Below are positions 9,507-19,224 of a stretch of 64,000 nt of DNA, in pieces. Under the pieces are notes generated by a model, which did no database searches, was not told the origin of the DNA, and was given only the letters and a program-made list of their open reading frames with translations. The first letter of the stretch is position 1, and every line of letters begins with the position of its first letter. The DNA is from Pelagibacteraceae bacterium AG-422-N09 (GTDB lineage Bacteria; Pseudomonadota; Alphaproteobacteria; Pelagibacterales; AG-422-B15): contig QCMV01000003.1 in NCBI GenBank assembly GCA_003213515.1, positions 1-64,000 of the forward strand. Reading direction: 5' to 3'. A program made the position numbers and the translations under genes.

Positions 9507-10267
9507 TTGATATCGTCTCTTCCCAAGTAGGCTTCTATTACTTTTTCATTTTTTTTGATTTCATCAATATTACCCTCTACGAGAACAGACCCTTCGGTCA
9601 TAACAATTACTTTGTCGCAGAGTTGACTTAAAAAATTCATGTCATGTTCAATCATAAAAAAAGTATAATTTTTTTCAGTATTCAATTTTTTAATCGTATC
9701 CGATATATCATTTAACAAGGTTCTGTTTACACCTGCACCAACTTCATCCAGCAATACTATTTTGGCATCAACCATCATAGTTCGGCCAAGTTCAAGTAAT
9801 TTTTTTTGTCCACCAGACAAATTACCAGCTAACTCAAACATTAAATGTTCTAGCTTAAGGAACTTTACGACTTCAATTGCTTTCTCTTTGATAACAGACT
9901 CTTCTTCTTCAATAACTTTTCTTTTAAACCATGTATTAAGAATTTTCTCTCCTGATTGAGATCCAGGAACCACCATTAAATTTTCAAGTACGGTCATATT
10001 TGAAAACTCATGTGCTAATTGAAAAGTTCTAAGCACTCCTTGATCAAATAGCTCATGCGATTGAAGTCCTGTGATGTTCTTTTCATCAAGAAATACAGTA
10101 CCATTTGTTGGAGCAATATTACCTGCAATGATATTGAAAAGTGTGGTTTTGCCTGCTCCATTTGGGCCAATTAAGCCAGTAATTTTGCCTTTTTCAACAT
10201 CCATAGTTGCATTATCGACCGCTTTAATACCACCAAAATTTACCGATAATTGATTAATGCTTAACAT
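9503..10267 (-). CDS. livG: Branched-chain amino acid ABC transporter ATPase LivG
   Basis: Walker A GPNGAGKTT, LSGGQKK, VLLDEVGAG; 4-nt overlap with livF. Confidence 0.92.
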   Translation of the reverse strand: MLSINQLSVNFGGIKAVDNATMDVEKGKITGLIGPNGAGKTTLFNIIAGNIAPTNGTVFLDEKNITGLQSHELFDQGVLRTFQLAHEFSNMTVLENLMVVPGSQSGEKILNTWFKRKVIEEEESVIKEKAIEVVKFLKLEHLMFELAGNLSGGQKKLLELGRTMMVDAKIVLLDEVGAGVNRTLLNDISDTIKKLNTEKNYTFFMIEHDMNFLSQLCDKVIVMTEGSVLVEGNIDEIKKNEKVIEAYLGRDDIK

Positions 10268-10308
10268 TTAAATAATTAATAAATTTCCTATTTTTAAACC
10301 TCTTGCAC

Positions 10309-11208
10309 TTACTTTGAAGATACATGATTGAGGTAAAGTGCAAATAGTATCATAGCGAGAGAAACTAGTACATTCACTCTGATTATTTCGTTTAGAAATA
10401 AAACTCCTGAAAAATAGGCAATGAGAGGTATCATAAAATTAATTAAAGATAAAAATACTGGTCCTTGAAGCTCAATAATTTTAAAAAATAATAAATTAGC
10501 AATTGCTGTTGCAAATAAGCCCTGAATAACAATTGCTATAGTTGAAGAGCTGGTGAAACTCTCTAGCCAGAATGGCTCATAAAAAAAAGCAAATGGACTG
10601 ATAATTATTGTGCTTGCCATAGTTGTTCCTGTTGCTAAAGAAATAAAATTTATTTTTGGTACTAATTTTGAAACAATAGAATTTACACCATAGCAAATCG
10701 CAGCTAGCAATACAAAAATCTGACTAAAAAATTCAACTCTATTATTTCCACCTAATTTAGATAGATTCTCAAAACCAAAAAGCACAACTAATCCCAATGC
10801 CGCTAAGATAAAACTAAGTACTTTAATTATATTTATGTTTTGATCCTTTAAAATTATGGCTGATAAAGCAAGAGTTATAAGAGGCATAGGGCTCATCAAA
10901 ACTCCAGCAATACCAGCATCAATAATTCTCTCCGCATTTGATATTAAATAAAATGGAATTGCTGAACCCAATGCTCCTATAGCAATATAAAATGTCAGAT
11001 ATGTACGAGTAAGAATAATTTTATTTCCAGTATACTTCATACAAACGTATAAAATAATGGACGCCATAAAAAGACGACAAAATACATTAGTTATGGGACC
11101 AACGTCTATAACAGCAATTTTTATAAATAAAAAATTTACTCCCCATATGATAGCAAGTGAAAAGAGTAGTAGCCAACTAATAATACTTGGTTGATTTATT
11201 TGTTTCAT
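10309..11208 (-). CDS. EamA/DMT-superfamily transporter
   Basis: 10-TM hydrophobic profile; LAIIWGVNFLFIKIAV, FFKIIELQGPVFLSLINFMIPLIAYFSGVLFLNE. Confidence 0.85.
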   Translation of the reverse strand: MKQINQPSIISWLLLFSLAIIWGVNFLFIKIAVIDVGPITNVFCRLFMASIILYVCMKYTGNKIILTRTYLTFYIAIGALGSAIPFYLISNAERIIDAGIAGVLMSPMPLITLALSAIILKDQNINIIKVLSFILAALGLVVLFGFENLSKLGGNNRVEFFSQIFVLLAAICYGVNSIVSKLVPKINFISLATGTTMASTIIISPFAFFYEPFWLESFTSSSTIAIVIQGLFATAIANLLFFKIIELQGPVFLSLINFMIPLIAYFSGVLFLNEIIRVNVLVSLAMILFALYLNHVSSK

Positions 11209-11249
11209 TTAGTGTTTGAGAAAGGTATTATTTTAAACTTTCAAAGTAA

Positions 11250-11864
11250 ATGAATAAAAAAATGAGATTATTTACTCTTTTGTTTTTTAGTTTTTTAATT
11301 TTTTATGGATGCGCCAGTAAACCCCCTTCTCAGCAGGAAAATATCTGTTCTATTTTTGAACAAAAATCTTCATGGTATAGACTAGCCAATAATTCCTCTG
11401 AAAAATGGGGCGCACCAATTCATGTTCAAATGTCAATTTTAAGACAAGAGTCTGCTTTTCAAAATAGGGTTAAACCTGAGAGAACTAAATTGTTAGGTGT
11501 CATTCCTTGGACAAGAAAATCAAGTGCGTTTGGTTATACACAGGCAATAGATGCAACTTGGGATTGGTACCGCGATGAAAACAATAAACCCCTTGCATCA
11601 AGAGTAAATTTTGCCGACGCAATTGATTTTACGGGTTGGTACATAAATAAATCTCATCAAATCAATGGCATTAATAAAAGTGATGCATACAATCAGTATT
11701 TGGCTTATCACGAGGGCCATGGTGGTTTCAAAAAAAAATCATACCAAAGTCAAAGTTGGCTAATTGATGTTGCAAAAAAAGTAAAAATTCGTTCAGATAA
11801 GTATAAAAACCAGTTAGATAATTGTGAGCACAAGTTTCAAAAGAAATTTCTAGGAATATTTTAA
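11250..11864 (+). CDS. Lytic transglycosylase (SLT-domain-like) lipoprotein
   Basis: Lipobox FLIFYGCAS; MSILRQESAFQ; SAFGYTQAIDATW; YLAYHEGHGG. Confidence 0.8.
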   Translation: MNKKMRLFTLLFFSFLIFYGCASKPPSQQENICSIFEQKSSWYRLANNSSEKWGAPIHVQMSILRQESAFQNRVKPERTKLLGVIPWTRKSSAFGYTQAIDATWDWYRDENNKPLASRVNFADAIDFTGWYINKSHQINGINKSDAYNQYLAYHEGHGGFKKKSYQSQSWLIDVAKKVKIRSDKYKNQLDNCEHKFQKKFLGIF

Positions 11865-12862
11865 TGAGTAAGAATTCAAATATTATAGCCGTAACGATGG
11901 GTGATCCGTCTGGCGTTGGTACTGAAATTGCAATCAGAGCAAAAATAAAAAAAATAAAAAAACCAAATTTTTTTATTATACATGATCCAGATTTTGTAAA
12001 AAAAATCATAAAAAAAATGAAATCTAACTTAAAAGTTAGAAAAATATATAGCCCTTCAGAAGTAAAAAAATTACCTAAGAACTATTTAGCTGTTTTGCCA
12101 ATAAAAATTAGTAAAAGCACACAACTAGGAAAAAAAAATTTATCTAATACTAAGTCTATTTTAAAATCAATTGATCTTGCAGTTAAATTAGCAAAAAATG
12201 GAGAGGTTGCAGCAATTGTAACGAACCCAATTAATAAAGATGTAATTGGAAAAAAAGTTAAAAATTTCAGAGGTCATACAGAGTACCTTGCTAAAAAAGA
12301 TAGAACAAACGACCAATTAATGGTGATGATGAATAAAAATATGAAAACTATTCCCCTGACAACCCATATTGCAGTAAACAAAGTTTCTAGCAAAATAAAT
12401 AAAAAAAATATCATCAAAGCTATCATTAATGCCAATATAAGCTTGAGGAATGATTTTAAAATCAAAAAACCTCGTATAGCTGTTACAGCACTTAACCCAC
12501 ATGCGGGTGACGGTGGACTTATTGGTGATGATGAAAAAGTAAAAATTATACCTGCTATTAATTATTGTAAAAAAAGGAAAATATCCGTTGAGGGACCCTT
12601 GCCTGCTGACTCAGCATTTATAAAAAATAATCAAAATAAATATGATATTTTTATTTGCATGTTTCATGATCAAGCTTTGATACCCGTCAAGATGATAAGC
12701 TTTGATGAGACGGTCAACTTTACTGCTGGACTTTCATTTGTAAGAACGAGCCCTGACCATGGAACAGGACTTGATATTGCAAAGAAATTTATTGCATCAC
12801 CTAATAGCTTAATAGCAGCTATGAAATCAGCTTCAAAAATTGCTCAAGCTAGAAGAAAATGA
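11864..12862 (+). CDS. pdxA: 4-hydroxythreonine-4-phosphate dehydrogenase
   Basis: VTMGDPSGVGTEIA, VTNPINKDVI, GHTEYLA, ALNPHAGDGGLIG, FHDQALIPVK, TSPDHGTGLDIA. Confidence 0.95.
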   Translation: MSKNSNIIAVTMGDPSGVGTEIAIRAKIKKIKKPNFFIIHDPDFVKKIIKKMKSNLKVRKIYSPSEVKKLPKNYLAVLPIKISKSTQLGKKNLSNTKSILKSIDLAVKLAKNGEVAAIVTNPINKDVIGKKVKNFRGHTEYLAKKDRTNDQLMVMMNKNMKTIPLTTHIAVNKVSSKINKKNIIKAIINANISLRNDFKIKKPRIAVTALNPHAGDGGLIGDDEKVKIIPAINYCKKRKISVEGPLPADSAFIKNNQNKYDIFICMFHDQALIPVKMISFDETVNFTAGLSFVRTSPDHGTGLDIAKKFIASPNSLIAAMKSASKIAQARRK

Positions 12863-13482
12863 CACTTTCACTTTATTCTGCATTATTCATTTTTGCGACC
12901 ACTATGGTTATAACGCCTGGCCCCGCAAACTTATTACTTATGAGTGCTGGAGCGCAACATGGATTTTATAAGTCAGTACCCTTTGTAATAGGTGTAACTT
13001 GTGGGAAATTATTTTTAACAATTGGTTTAGGGATTGGATTTTTAACTATTTTGAACTCAAATCCGATATTGATTAATATTATTAAAGTAATTGGTACAGC
13101 CTATATATGCTGGCTTTCGTGGAAAATACTTTTTTTAAGTTTGCAATCAACAGAAAGTAATCAAAATGAAAAGGCACCTAATTTCTTAAACGGTTTAATG
13201 GTTCATCCATTAAATCCTAAAGGCTGGGCAATGGTAATCGCCGCTTATACACAATTCACTTCCTTTGGTAATACATACACTTCTTCAAGTTGGGCATTAG
13301 AAGTTATTATTGTTGCAGGAACCTTTTTTTTCATTCAATCAATTTCACATTCTATATGGTGTTGGTCTGGAAGTTTAATATTTAACTTTTTGAGTAATAA
13401 AAATCTAATTAGACAAATTATAGTTACTATTCTTGCGGTTCTTACAATTGGGACGGTAGTGTACAGTAATTTTTTTATCTAA
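12859..13482 (+). CDS. LysE/RhtB-family amino acid exporter
   Basis: TPGPANLLLMSAGAQHGF; NPKGWAM; about 6 TM; 4-nt overlap with pdxA. Confidence 0.88.
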   Translation: MTLSLYSALFIFATTMVITPGPANLLLMSAGAQHGFYKSVPFVIGVTCGKLFLTIGLGIGFLTILNSNPILINIIKVIGTAYICWLSWKILFLSLQSTESNQNEKAPNFLNGLMVHPLNPKGWAMVIAAYTQFTSFGNTYTSSSWALEVIIVAGTFFFIQSISHSIWCWSGSLIFNFLSNKNLIRQIIVTILAVLTIGTVVYSNFFI

Positions 13483-14239
13483 TTTTACTAAGATTGTTTT
13501 CTTCAACTGATTTGCTGAAGCTAGCAAATAATTTTTTTGAAAAATCATCTGTAGTTGCTGAATATTCTGGATGCCATTGAACTCCATAAAAGTATCCGCT
13601 GTAATTTGATAAACTGATAGCTTCAACTGTTTCGTCTTTAGCAACACCTTCAATAACAAGATCATTTGCTATTTTATCTATTCCTTGAGTATGAAGTGAA
13701 TTTACCTCAATCGTTGGCCTGCCGGCCAGCTTTTCAAATTTTCCATTTTCAGTTAAATAAACTTCATGCTGTTTTGAAAACTGTACTTCTGGGTCATCAG
13801 ACTCTGGGCATCTGTGATCCATTCTTCCTGGTACATCATGAATATCCGCATGAAGAGAGCCTCCCATTGCAACGTTAACTTCTTGAAAGCCCCTACAAAT
13901 AGCTAACATAGGAATTTCATTTTTAAATATGAAATCAATCATAGGGAGAACAGTCTTATCTCGATCTATGTCTAATGGCTCAACTATTTTGTCTTTATTA
14001 TAAAATTCAGGATAAACGTTTGAGAGACTGCCCGTCAGCATTACCCCATCAAATTTTCTAAGAGTATTTCTGTAGTCAATTGTTGAACCAAGGGCTGGCA
14101 AAATGACAGGTATACAGCTTGTAGCTTCAGCCACAGCTTTTATGTAGTTCGTTCCTGACGCATGATATGTCCGATGCAATTCTGCTTTTTCAATTACGTC
14201 GGCAAATACAGCAATTAGTGGCTTATTTTGAGTATCCAT
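13475..14239 (-). CDS. Class-I glutamine amidotransferase-like, gamma-glutamyl-GABA hydrolase (PuuD-like)
   Basis: DGVMLTGSLSNV; nucleophile region MLAICRGFQEVNVAMGGSL; GVQWHPE. Confidence 0.85.
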   Translation of the reverse strand: MDTQNKPLIAVFADVIEKAELHRTYHASGTNYIKAVAEATSCIPVILPALGSTIDYRNTLRKFDGVMLTGSLSNVYPEFYNKDKIVEPLDIDRDKTVLPMIDFIFKNEIPMLAICRGFQEVNVAMGGSLHADIHDVPGRMDHRCPESDDPEVQFSKQHEVYLTENGKFEKLAGRPTIEVNSLHTQGIDKIANDLVIEGVAKDETVEAISLSNYSGYFYGVQWHPEYSATTDDFSKKLFASFSKSVEENNLSKIR

Positions 14240-14287
14240 AAAAAAATTAGTTTACTAATATCAGGATAATATCATATAACAACTTTA

Positions 14288-15493
14288 ATGGTTATAAATA
14301 TTCAAGATAAACAATCACAACATAAGGCAATGTCTGCGTGGGATGACATCCTAGTCATCGACGATCAACTTTCAAGTGAAGAGAAAATTTTAAAGTCATC
14401 AGTGAGATCTTATTGTCAGGAAAAACTTTTACCTAGGATCATAGATGACAACAGAAATGAAAATTTTAGTAGAGAGATTTTCAATGAAATGGGTGAGCTT
14501 GGAATTCTAGGCTCTTATTTAAATGGATATGGATGTGCGGGCACGAATTATGTCTCATATGGGCTTATTGCTCGGGAAATTGAAAATATTGACAGTGCAT
14601 ACCGATCTATCATGTCGGTTCAAACAAGCCTAGTCATGTTTCCTATTTATCAATTTGGTACTGAAGCACAAAAAGAAGAATATTTACCAAGACTTGCAAA
14701 GGGTGAAATCATTGGAAGCTTTGGTCTGACAGAGCCTGATGCTGGTAGTGATCCTGGCGCAATGAAAACTAAAGCGATAAAAGTCGAAGGGGGTTATGAA
14801 TTGACTGGTACCAAGACATGGATCAGTAATGCACCCTATGCAGATGTAATTATTGTTTGGGCCAAGGATGAAGATAATGTAATCAGAGGATTTATAGTGG
14901 ACAGAGAGTCCAAAGGTCTATCAACACCCAAAATTGAAGGTAAATTATCTTTACGCGCTTCAGCAACGGGGCAAGTTGTCATGGAAAATGTTTTTTGTTC
15001 AGAAGATAAAGTTTTACCAAAAGCATCAGGTTTGGGCGGACCTTTTCAATGCTTAAATAGTGCAAGATACGGAATTTCATGGGGCGCTCTAGGAGCAGCA
15101 GAGTTTTGTCTCGCAACAGCTAGGCAATATGCATTGGACAGAATGATGTTTGGAAAACCTATTGCTGGTACTCAGCTTGTTCAGTCTAAACTAGTTGATA
15201 TGCAAACAGAAATTGCTTTAGGTCTACAGGCTGCACTTAGAGTTGGGCGTCTGATGGATGAAGATCAGTCAGATAGCAATATGGTAAGCCTCATAAAAAG
15301 AAATAATGTTGGAAAAAGTTTAGATATTTGTAGGAGTGCGAGAGATATTCTTGGTGGCAATGGTATTTCAGATGAGTATCATGTAATGAGACATATGGTA
15401 AATTTGGAAACCGTAAAGACATATGAAGGTACACACGATGTGCATACTTTAATTATGGGAAGAAACTTAACAGGTATACAGGCTTTTAAATAA
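14288..15493 (+). CDS. gcdH: Acyl-CoA dehydrogenase, glutaryl-CoA dehydrogenase-like
   Basis: [83 protein letters not shown]. Confidence 0.85.
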   Translation: MVINIQDKQSQHKAMSAWDDILVIDDQLSSEEKILKSSVRSYCQEKLLPRIIDDNRNENFSREIFNEMGELGILGSYLNGYGCAGTNYVSYGLIAREIENIDSAYRSIMSVQTSLVMFPIYQFGTEAQKEEYLPRLAKGEIIGSFGLTEPDAGSDPGAMKTKAIKVEGGYELTGTKTWISNAPYADVIIVWAKDEDNVIRGFIVDRESKGLSTPKIEGKLSLRASATGQVVMENVFCSEDKVLPKASGLGGPFQCLNSARYGISWGALGAAEFCLATARQYALDRMMFGKPIAGTQLVQSKLVDMQTEIALGLQAALRVGRLMDEDQSDSNMVSLIKRNNVGKSLDICRSARDILGGNGISDEYHVMRHMVNLETVKTYEGTHDVHTLIMGRNLTGIQAFK

Positions 15494-15495
15494 TT

Positions 15496-16860
15496 ATGGC
15501 TTATTTAAATCGCACAACAAAGCAATGGCAGGAAATCGATACAGCTCATCATCTGCATCCTTTTACTGATTATAAGTCGCTTGCAAAAGAAGGCAGTATC
15601 ATCGTAACAAAAGCAGATGGTGTTCACCTTACTACATCAGATGATAAACAGTTGCTTGATGCAATGTCTGGCTTGTGGTGTGTAAATGTAGGTTATGGAA
15701 GAAAGAATCTTGCAGACGTTGCTTATAAGCAAATGCAAGAATTACCTTATTATAATTCTTTTTTTAAAACAGCTACACCACCATCAATTGAACTTGCTAA
15801 AGAGTTAGCTGAAATTAGTCCACACGATTTAAATCATGCATTTTTTTCTTCAAGTGGCTCTGAAGCCAACGATACTGTTGTAAGAATGGTAAGGAGATAT
15901 TGGGATTTAAAAGGCAAGCCAAATAAAAAAACATTTATCAGCCGAGAATACGCTTATCACGGAAGTACGATGACTGGGATGAGTTTGGGCGGTATGACAG
16001 CGATGCATTCTCAAGGGGATATGATGCCTGGTTTTGAACATGTGTTGCCTCCTTATTGGTACAAGTATGGAAGTGATATGTCTCATGATGACTTTGGTAT
16101 TCATGCAGCTAATAAAATTGAAGAAAAAATAAATGAAATTGGCCCGGATAATATTGCGGCGTTTATAGGAGAACCAATTCAAGGGGCTGGAGGAGTTATT
16201 ATTCCACCTGATACCTATTGGCCAAGAGTTCAAGATATTTGCAAAAAATATGACATTCTTCTTGTTGTTGATGAAGTCATTTGTGGATTTGGTAGAACTG
16301 GAAACTGGTTTGGATCAGATACTTATAATATTAAACCTGACATTATCACTATGGCCAAAGGGATTACCTCAGGATATATCCCACTTTCTGGAATCATGAT
16401 TTGCGACAGAGTTTGTGAAACTCTAATCAATGAAGGTGGCGAATTTTACCACGGTTATACTTATTCGGGCCACCCAGTAGCTTGTGCCGTAAGCCTTGAA
16501 AATCTTAAAATTATCAAAGAAGAAAATCTTATTGAACAATCACAAAATGTTTCCGTTTATCTGGAGCAGCAAATGCGCGAAATTGAAAAGCACCCTTTAG
16601 TTGGTGAAGTAAGAATGAAGAGCTTTATTGGAGCTGTGGAATTAGTGAAAGATAAAGAAACTAAAGAAATGTTTGAAGACACTGGCACAGTTGGAACGAT
16701 TTGTAGGGACTATTGTATTGAAAACGGTTTAGTAATGCGAGCTGTAAGAGATGGCATGATCTTCTGCCCACCTCTTATATTCAATAATAACCACGTAGAT
16801 GAACTTTGTGAAAAGCTAAAAATCTCGCTGGACCAAACACTAGATCATATTACAAAATAA
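15496..16860 (+). CDS. Class-III PLP aminotransferase (omega-amino acid/diamine:pyruvate type)
   Basis: HHLHPFTDY, SSSGSEANDTVVRM, AYHGST, VDEVICGFGRTG, MAKGITSGYIPLSG (PLP Lys). Confidence 0.88.
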   Translation: MAYLNRTTKQWQEIDTAHHLHPFTDYKSLAKEGSIIVTKADGVHLTTSDDKQLLDAMSGLWCVNVGYGRKNLADVAYKQMQELPYYNSFFKTATPPSIELAKELAEISPHDLNHAFFSSSGSEANDTVVRMVRRYWDLKGKPNKKTFISREYAYHGSTMTGMSLGGMTAMHSQGDMMPGFEHVLPPYWYKYGSDMSHDDFGIHAANKIEEKINEIGPDNIAAFIGEPIQGAGGVIIPPDTYWPRVQDICKKYDILLVVDEVICGFGRTGNWFGSDTYNIKPDIITMAKGITSGYIPLSGIMICDRVCETLINEGGEFYHGYTYSGHPVACAVSLENLKIIKEENLIEQSQNVSVYLEQQMREIEKHPLVGEVRMKSFIGAVELVKDKETKEMFEDTGTVGTICRDYCIENGLVMRAVRDGMIFCPPLIFNNNHVDELCEKLKISLDQTLDHITK

Positions 16861-16863
16861 AAC

Positions 16864-17334
16864 TTACTTAATCTGCAGATAGTAATCGTAGTATTCTGTA
16901 TCTCGTTGATAGTTTAATGATTCATAGAGACTTTGAGCATTTTTGTTTGTTATAGCAGTTGACAACTCAACACTCGTTACACCTTTTTCTTCAGCAAAAC
17001 TTTTTGCAGCATTCATCAGCATACGGCCAATACCTTTGTTTCTGTATTCAGATCTGACATATAAGTCGTAGAGTATTATTTTTCTACTCAACTCCAGTGA
17101 GTCAAAAGTTGTATACAATTGGGTCATGCCCATACATTCTTTTTCATTTTCAATATAAAGTATTTGCGCCTCATTATTACTAAGGCGTTCCTTAATATAG
17201 CTTTTACAGGCTTCTACATTTGACTCTTTTTTATAAAACTGCCGATATAAATCAAAGACCTCACCAATTTTTTCAAAATCATCTGGCTGAGCAATTTTTA
17301 TTTGTAAATCGTCTGACATAAACTTTATCTCCAA
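16864..17334 (-). CDS. GNAT-family N-acetyltransferase
   Basis: LYVRSEYRNKGIGRMLMNAAKSFAEEKG; TNKNAQSLYESLNYQ. Confidence 0.88.
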   Translation of the reverse strand: MEIKFMSDDLQIKIAQPDDFEKIGEVFDLYRQFYKKESNVEACKSYIKERLSNNEAQILYIENEKECMGMTQLYTTFDSLELSRKIILYDLYVRSEYRNKGIGRMLMNAAKSFAEEKGVTSVELSTAITNKNAQSLYESLNYQRDTEYYDYYLQIK

Positions 17335-18482
17335 ATCGTTCGGTATATTGATATCACTAAGAAAATAAAAGTAAAAGATGTAACTGTATAGATAAAGCCC
17401 ATTGGCCCAACCGCATCCATGACTCTTCCTCCAATTAAAGGACCAATAAGCGAGCCAACCTCAAAGACCATCACAAGAATTGCTGTAGCACCTGCAACTT
17501 GAGACGCACTATATCTCTCACCAAGCATTGTGAGTGAAATTGCAAAAAGTCCACTTGCAGCGCCTCCCCAAATAAAACAGCTCGCTGCCATTACATAAAA
17601 ATTATCTAGATAGATAGCGAATAGAATTGGACAAAAGAAAGTAATTAAAACTGCTATATTCAATAGTAGTCTTTTATTAAATTTGTCCAGCAATACGCCA
17701 ATCAAGGGTTGGCACACCACACCGCCAACAAGAGTAATAGTTACATATTGCAATGCAATCTCTTGAGTAAATTGGTTCTTAATCATAAAAATGGGGAAGA
17801 AAGATACAAACATTACATCATCTAAACCGCATAAAATTGCTGCTCCAAAAATTGTTGGAGCTGCAATGATTGCTGCCAATACTGGAAGAGACTTTTTATC
17901 GGGTAATTTCGGGTCTTCAATCTCAAGCATAATAAGCGGCAAAATAGCTATAAAAGAAAGAGAGGAAATAACAATAAAAGGCAACCAGCCTTCAATTCCG
18001 GTTAAGGACAATACCATCGGGCCACTTGCAAAACCGATTACAAATACTGTGTTATAAATTGTTACTATTTTACCGCGATTTGTGTCATCAGCCATCGACA
18101 GCATCCATGTATCAAATGCGTTCCAAGCAAGGGCTCCAGCAAAACCAATTATGAATCTGATAACAAACCAAGATGTCAAACTATCAAAAATTGGAAAAGT
18201 AAAATAGAGAATTATTGTAAATATTTGAGCAATGATAATTGATTTTGCTAAACCTATCTTATGAATAATTATAGGTGTTATTCTTACAAATAATATTACT
18301 GCAAGGGGTTGTGCTACTACATTGAGGCCAATTTCAGTGTTGCTATATCCTCGTGCTTCTAAAATAAGTGCAAGTAGAGGAATTAATGTACCAAGTTTAA
18401 TGCCAATAATTAACGCACAGAGAAATAGGACGATATATGTTTTGTAATTTGAACCTAAAAGATTCTGAACTGTAGTATTCAT
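17325..18482 (-). CDS. MFS transporter
   Basis: 12-TM profile; RFIIGFAGALAWNAFDTWMLSMADDTNRGK; AGATAILVMVFEVGSLIGPLIGG. Confidence 0.85.
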   Translation of the reverse strand: MNTTVQNLLGSNYKTYIVLFLCALIIGIKLGTLIPLLALILEARGYSNTEIGLNVVAQPLAVILFVRITPIIIHKIGLAKSIIIAQIFTIILYFTFPIFDSLTSWFVIRFIIGFAGALAWNAFDTWMLSMADDTNRGKIVTIYNTVFVIGFASGPMVLSLTGIEGWLPFIVISSLSFIAILPLIMLEIEDPKLPDKKSLPVLAAIIAAPTIFGAAILCGLDDVMFVSFFPIFMIKNQFTQEIALQYVTITLVGGVVCQPLIGVLLDKFNKRLLLNIAVLITFFCPILFAIYLDNFYVMAASCFIWGGAASGLFAISLTMLGERYSASQVAGATAILVMVFEVGSLIGPLIGGRVMDAVGPMGFIYTVTSFTFIFLVISIYRTIWR

Positions 18483-19126
18483 GCAAACCTATCTTCATTA
18501 ACATAGATACTTTTAAAATATTTTAGAACTAAATTTTTACAAAATTCATTGGTATATATTTTTGGATCAAACAATATTCGCTGCCACAATCCATCGACCA
18601 TGGAGTGATAGGTTTCACTTACTTCTTTTGGTGTAAATTCTTTTTGACTAGTAATATTATTAATTTCACTTACTAACTTTTCCATTTGTTGAGAGTAAAT
18701 TTCATCTTGTCTTTGACAAATAGTCAAATAAGAAGGTCTAAACTTCACTTCACTATAAAATGCAATCCATACTGAAATTTTATTTCTATTGGCAATCTTT
18801 GAGCTGAAATCATTTTGAACTATACGTATTATTCTATCAATTGGATCTATATTCTTTTCTTCAAATATCTTTTGCCATGATTTTTTATATTCATCAGATA
18901 AATACTGCAGCGAACTTATTAATAAATTATCCTTCGATTTAAATCTAAAATTTGCGTAACCTTGAGAAACTTTGGCTCTTTTTGCTACATGAGCAATCGT
19001 AGTATCCGCCAGACCTCTTTTTGCAATTGTTTCTATCGTAGCGTCAATCAACTTTTGATGATTAACAGAAATCTCAGTTTCACTAGCCTGTTCTGTAGTT
19101 TTTTTATTAACTAAAGCCTTCATCAT
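18479..19126 (-). CDS. TetR-family transcriptional regulator (BetI-like)
   Basis: HTH IDATIETIAKRGLADTTIAHVAKRAKVSQGYANFRFKSKDNLL. The track start is 19144; MMKALVN starts at 19126. Confidence 0.88.
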   Translation of the reverse strand: MMKALVNKKTTEQASETEISVNHQKLIDATIETIAKRGLADTTIAHVAKRAKVSQGYANFRFKSKDNLLISSLQYLSDEYKKSWQKIFEEKNIDPIDRIIRIVQNDFSSKIANRNKISVWIAFYSEVKFRPSYLTICQRQDEIYSQQMEKLVSEINNITSQKEFTPKEVSETYHSMVDGLWQRILFDPKIYTNEFCKNLVLKYFKSIYVNEDRFA

Positions 19127-19171
19127 ATCGAATAAACAATACACAAAGATAACTATTAAAGATAGTTTTGT

Positions 19172-19189
19172 ATTGAATAATCATTCAAT
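19172..19189. promoter_or_regulatory. Predicted TetR/BetI-like operator, site 1
   Basis: Inverted repeat ATTGAAT-AATC-ATTCAAT in the divergent tetR / FAD oxidoreductase intergenic region. Confidence 0.65.
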
Positions 19190-19224
19190 TTTTATTATCA
19201 TGATTCCTAAATATTCTTTATTTT

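Noticed and set aside
11864-12200. Lysine/poly-A-rich start of pdxA as evidence for horizontal transfer
   Set aside because: AT-biased codon use is common across this genome (aroA is similar), and the PdxA motifs are intact.
15907-16233. Minus-strand 108-aa ORF inside the class-III aminotransferase
   Set aside because: Antisense to conserved aminotransferase motifs.
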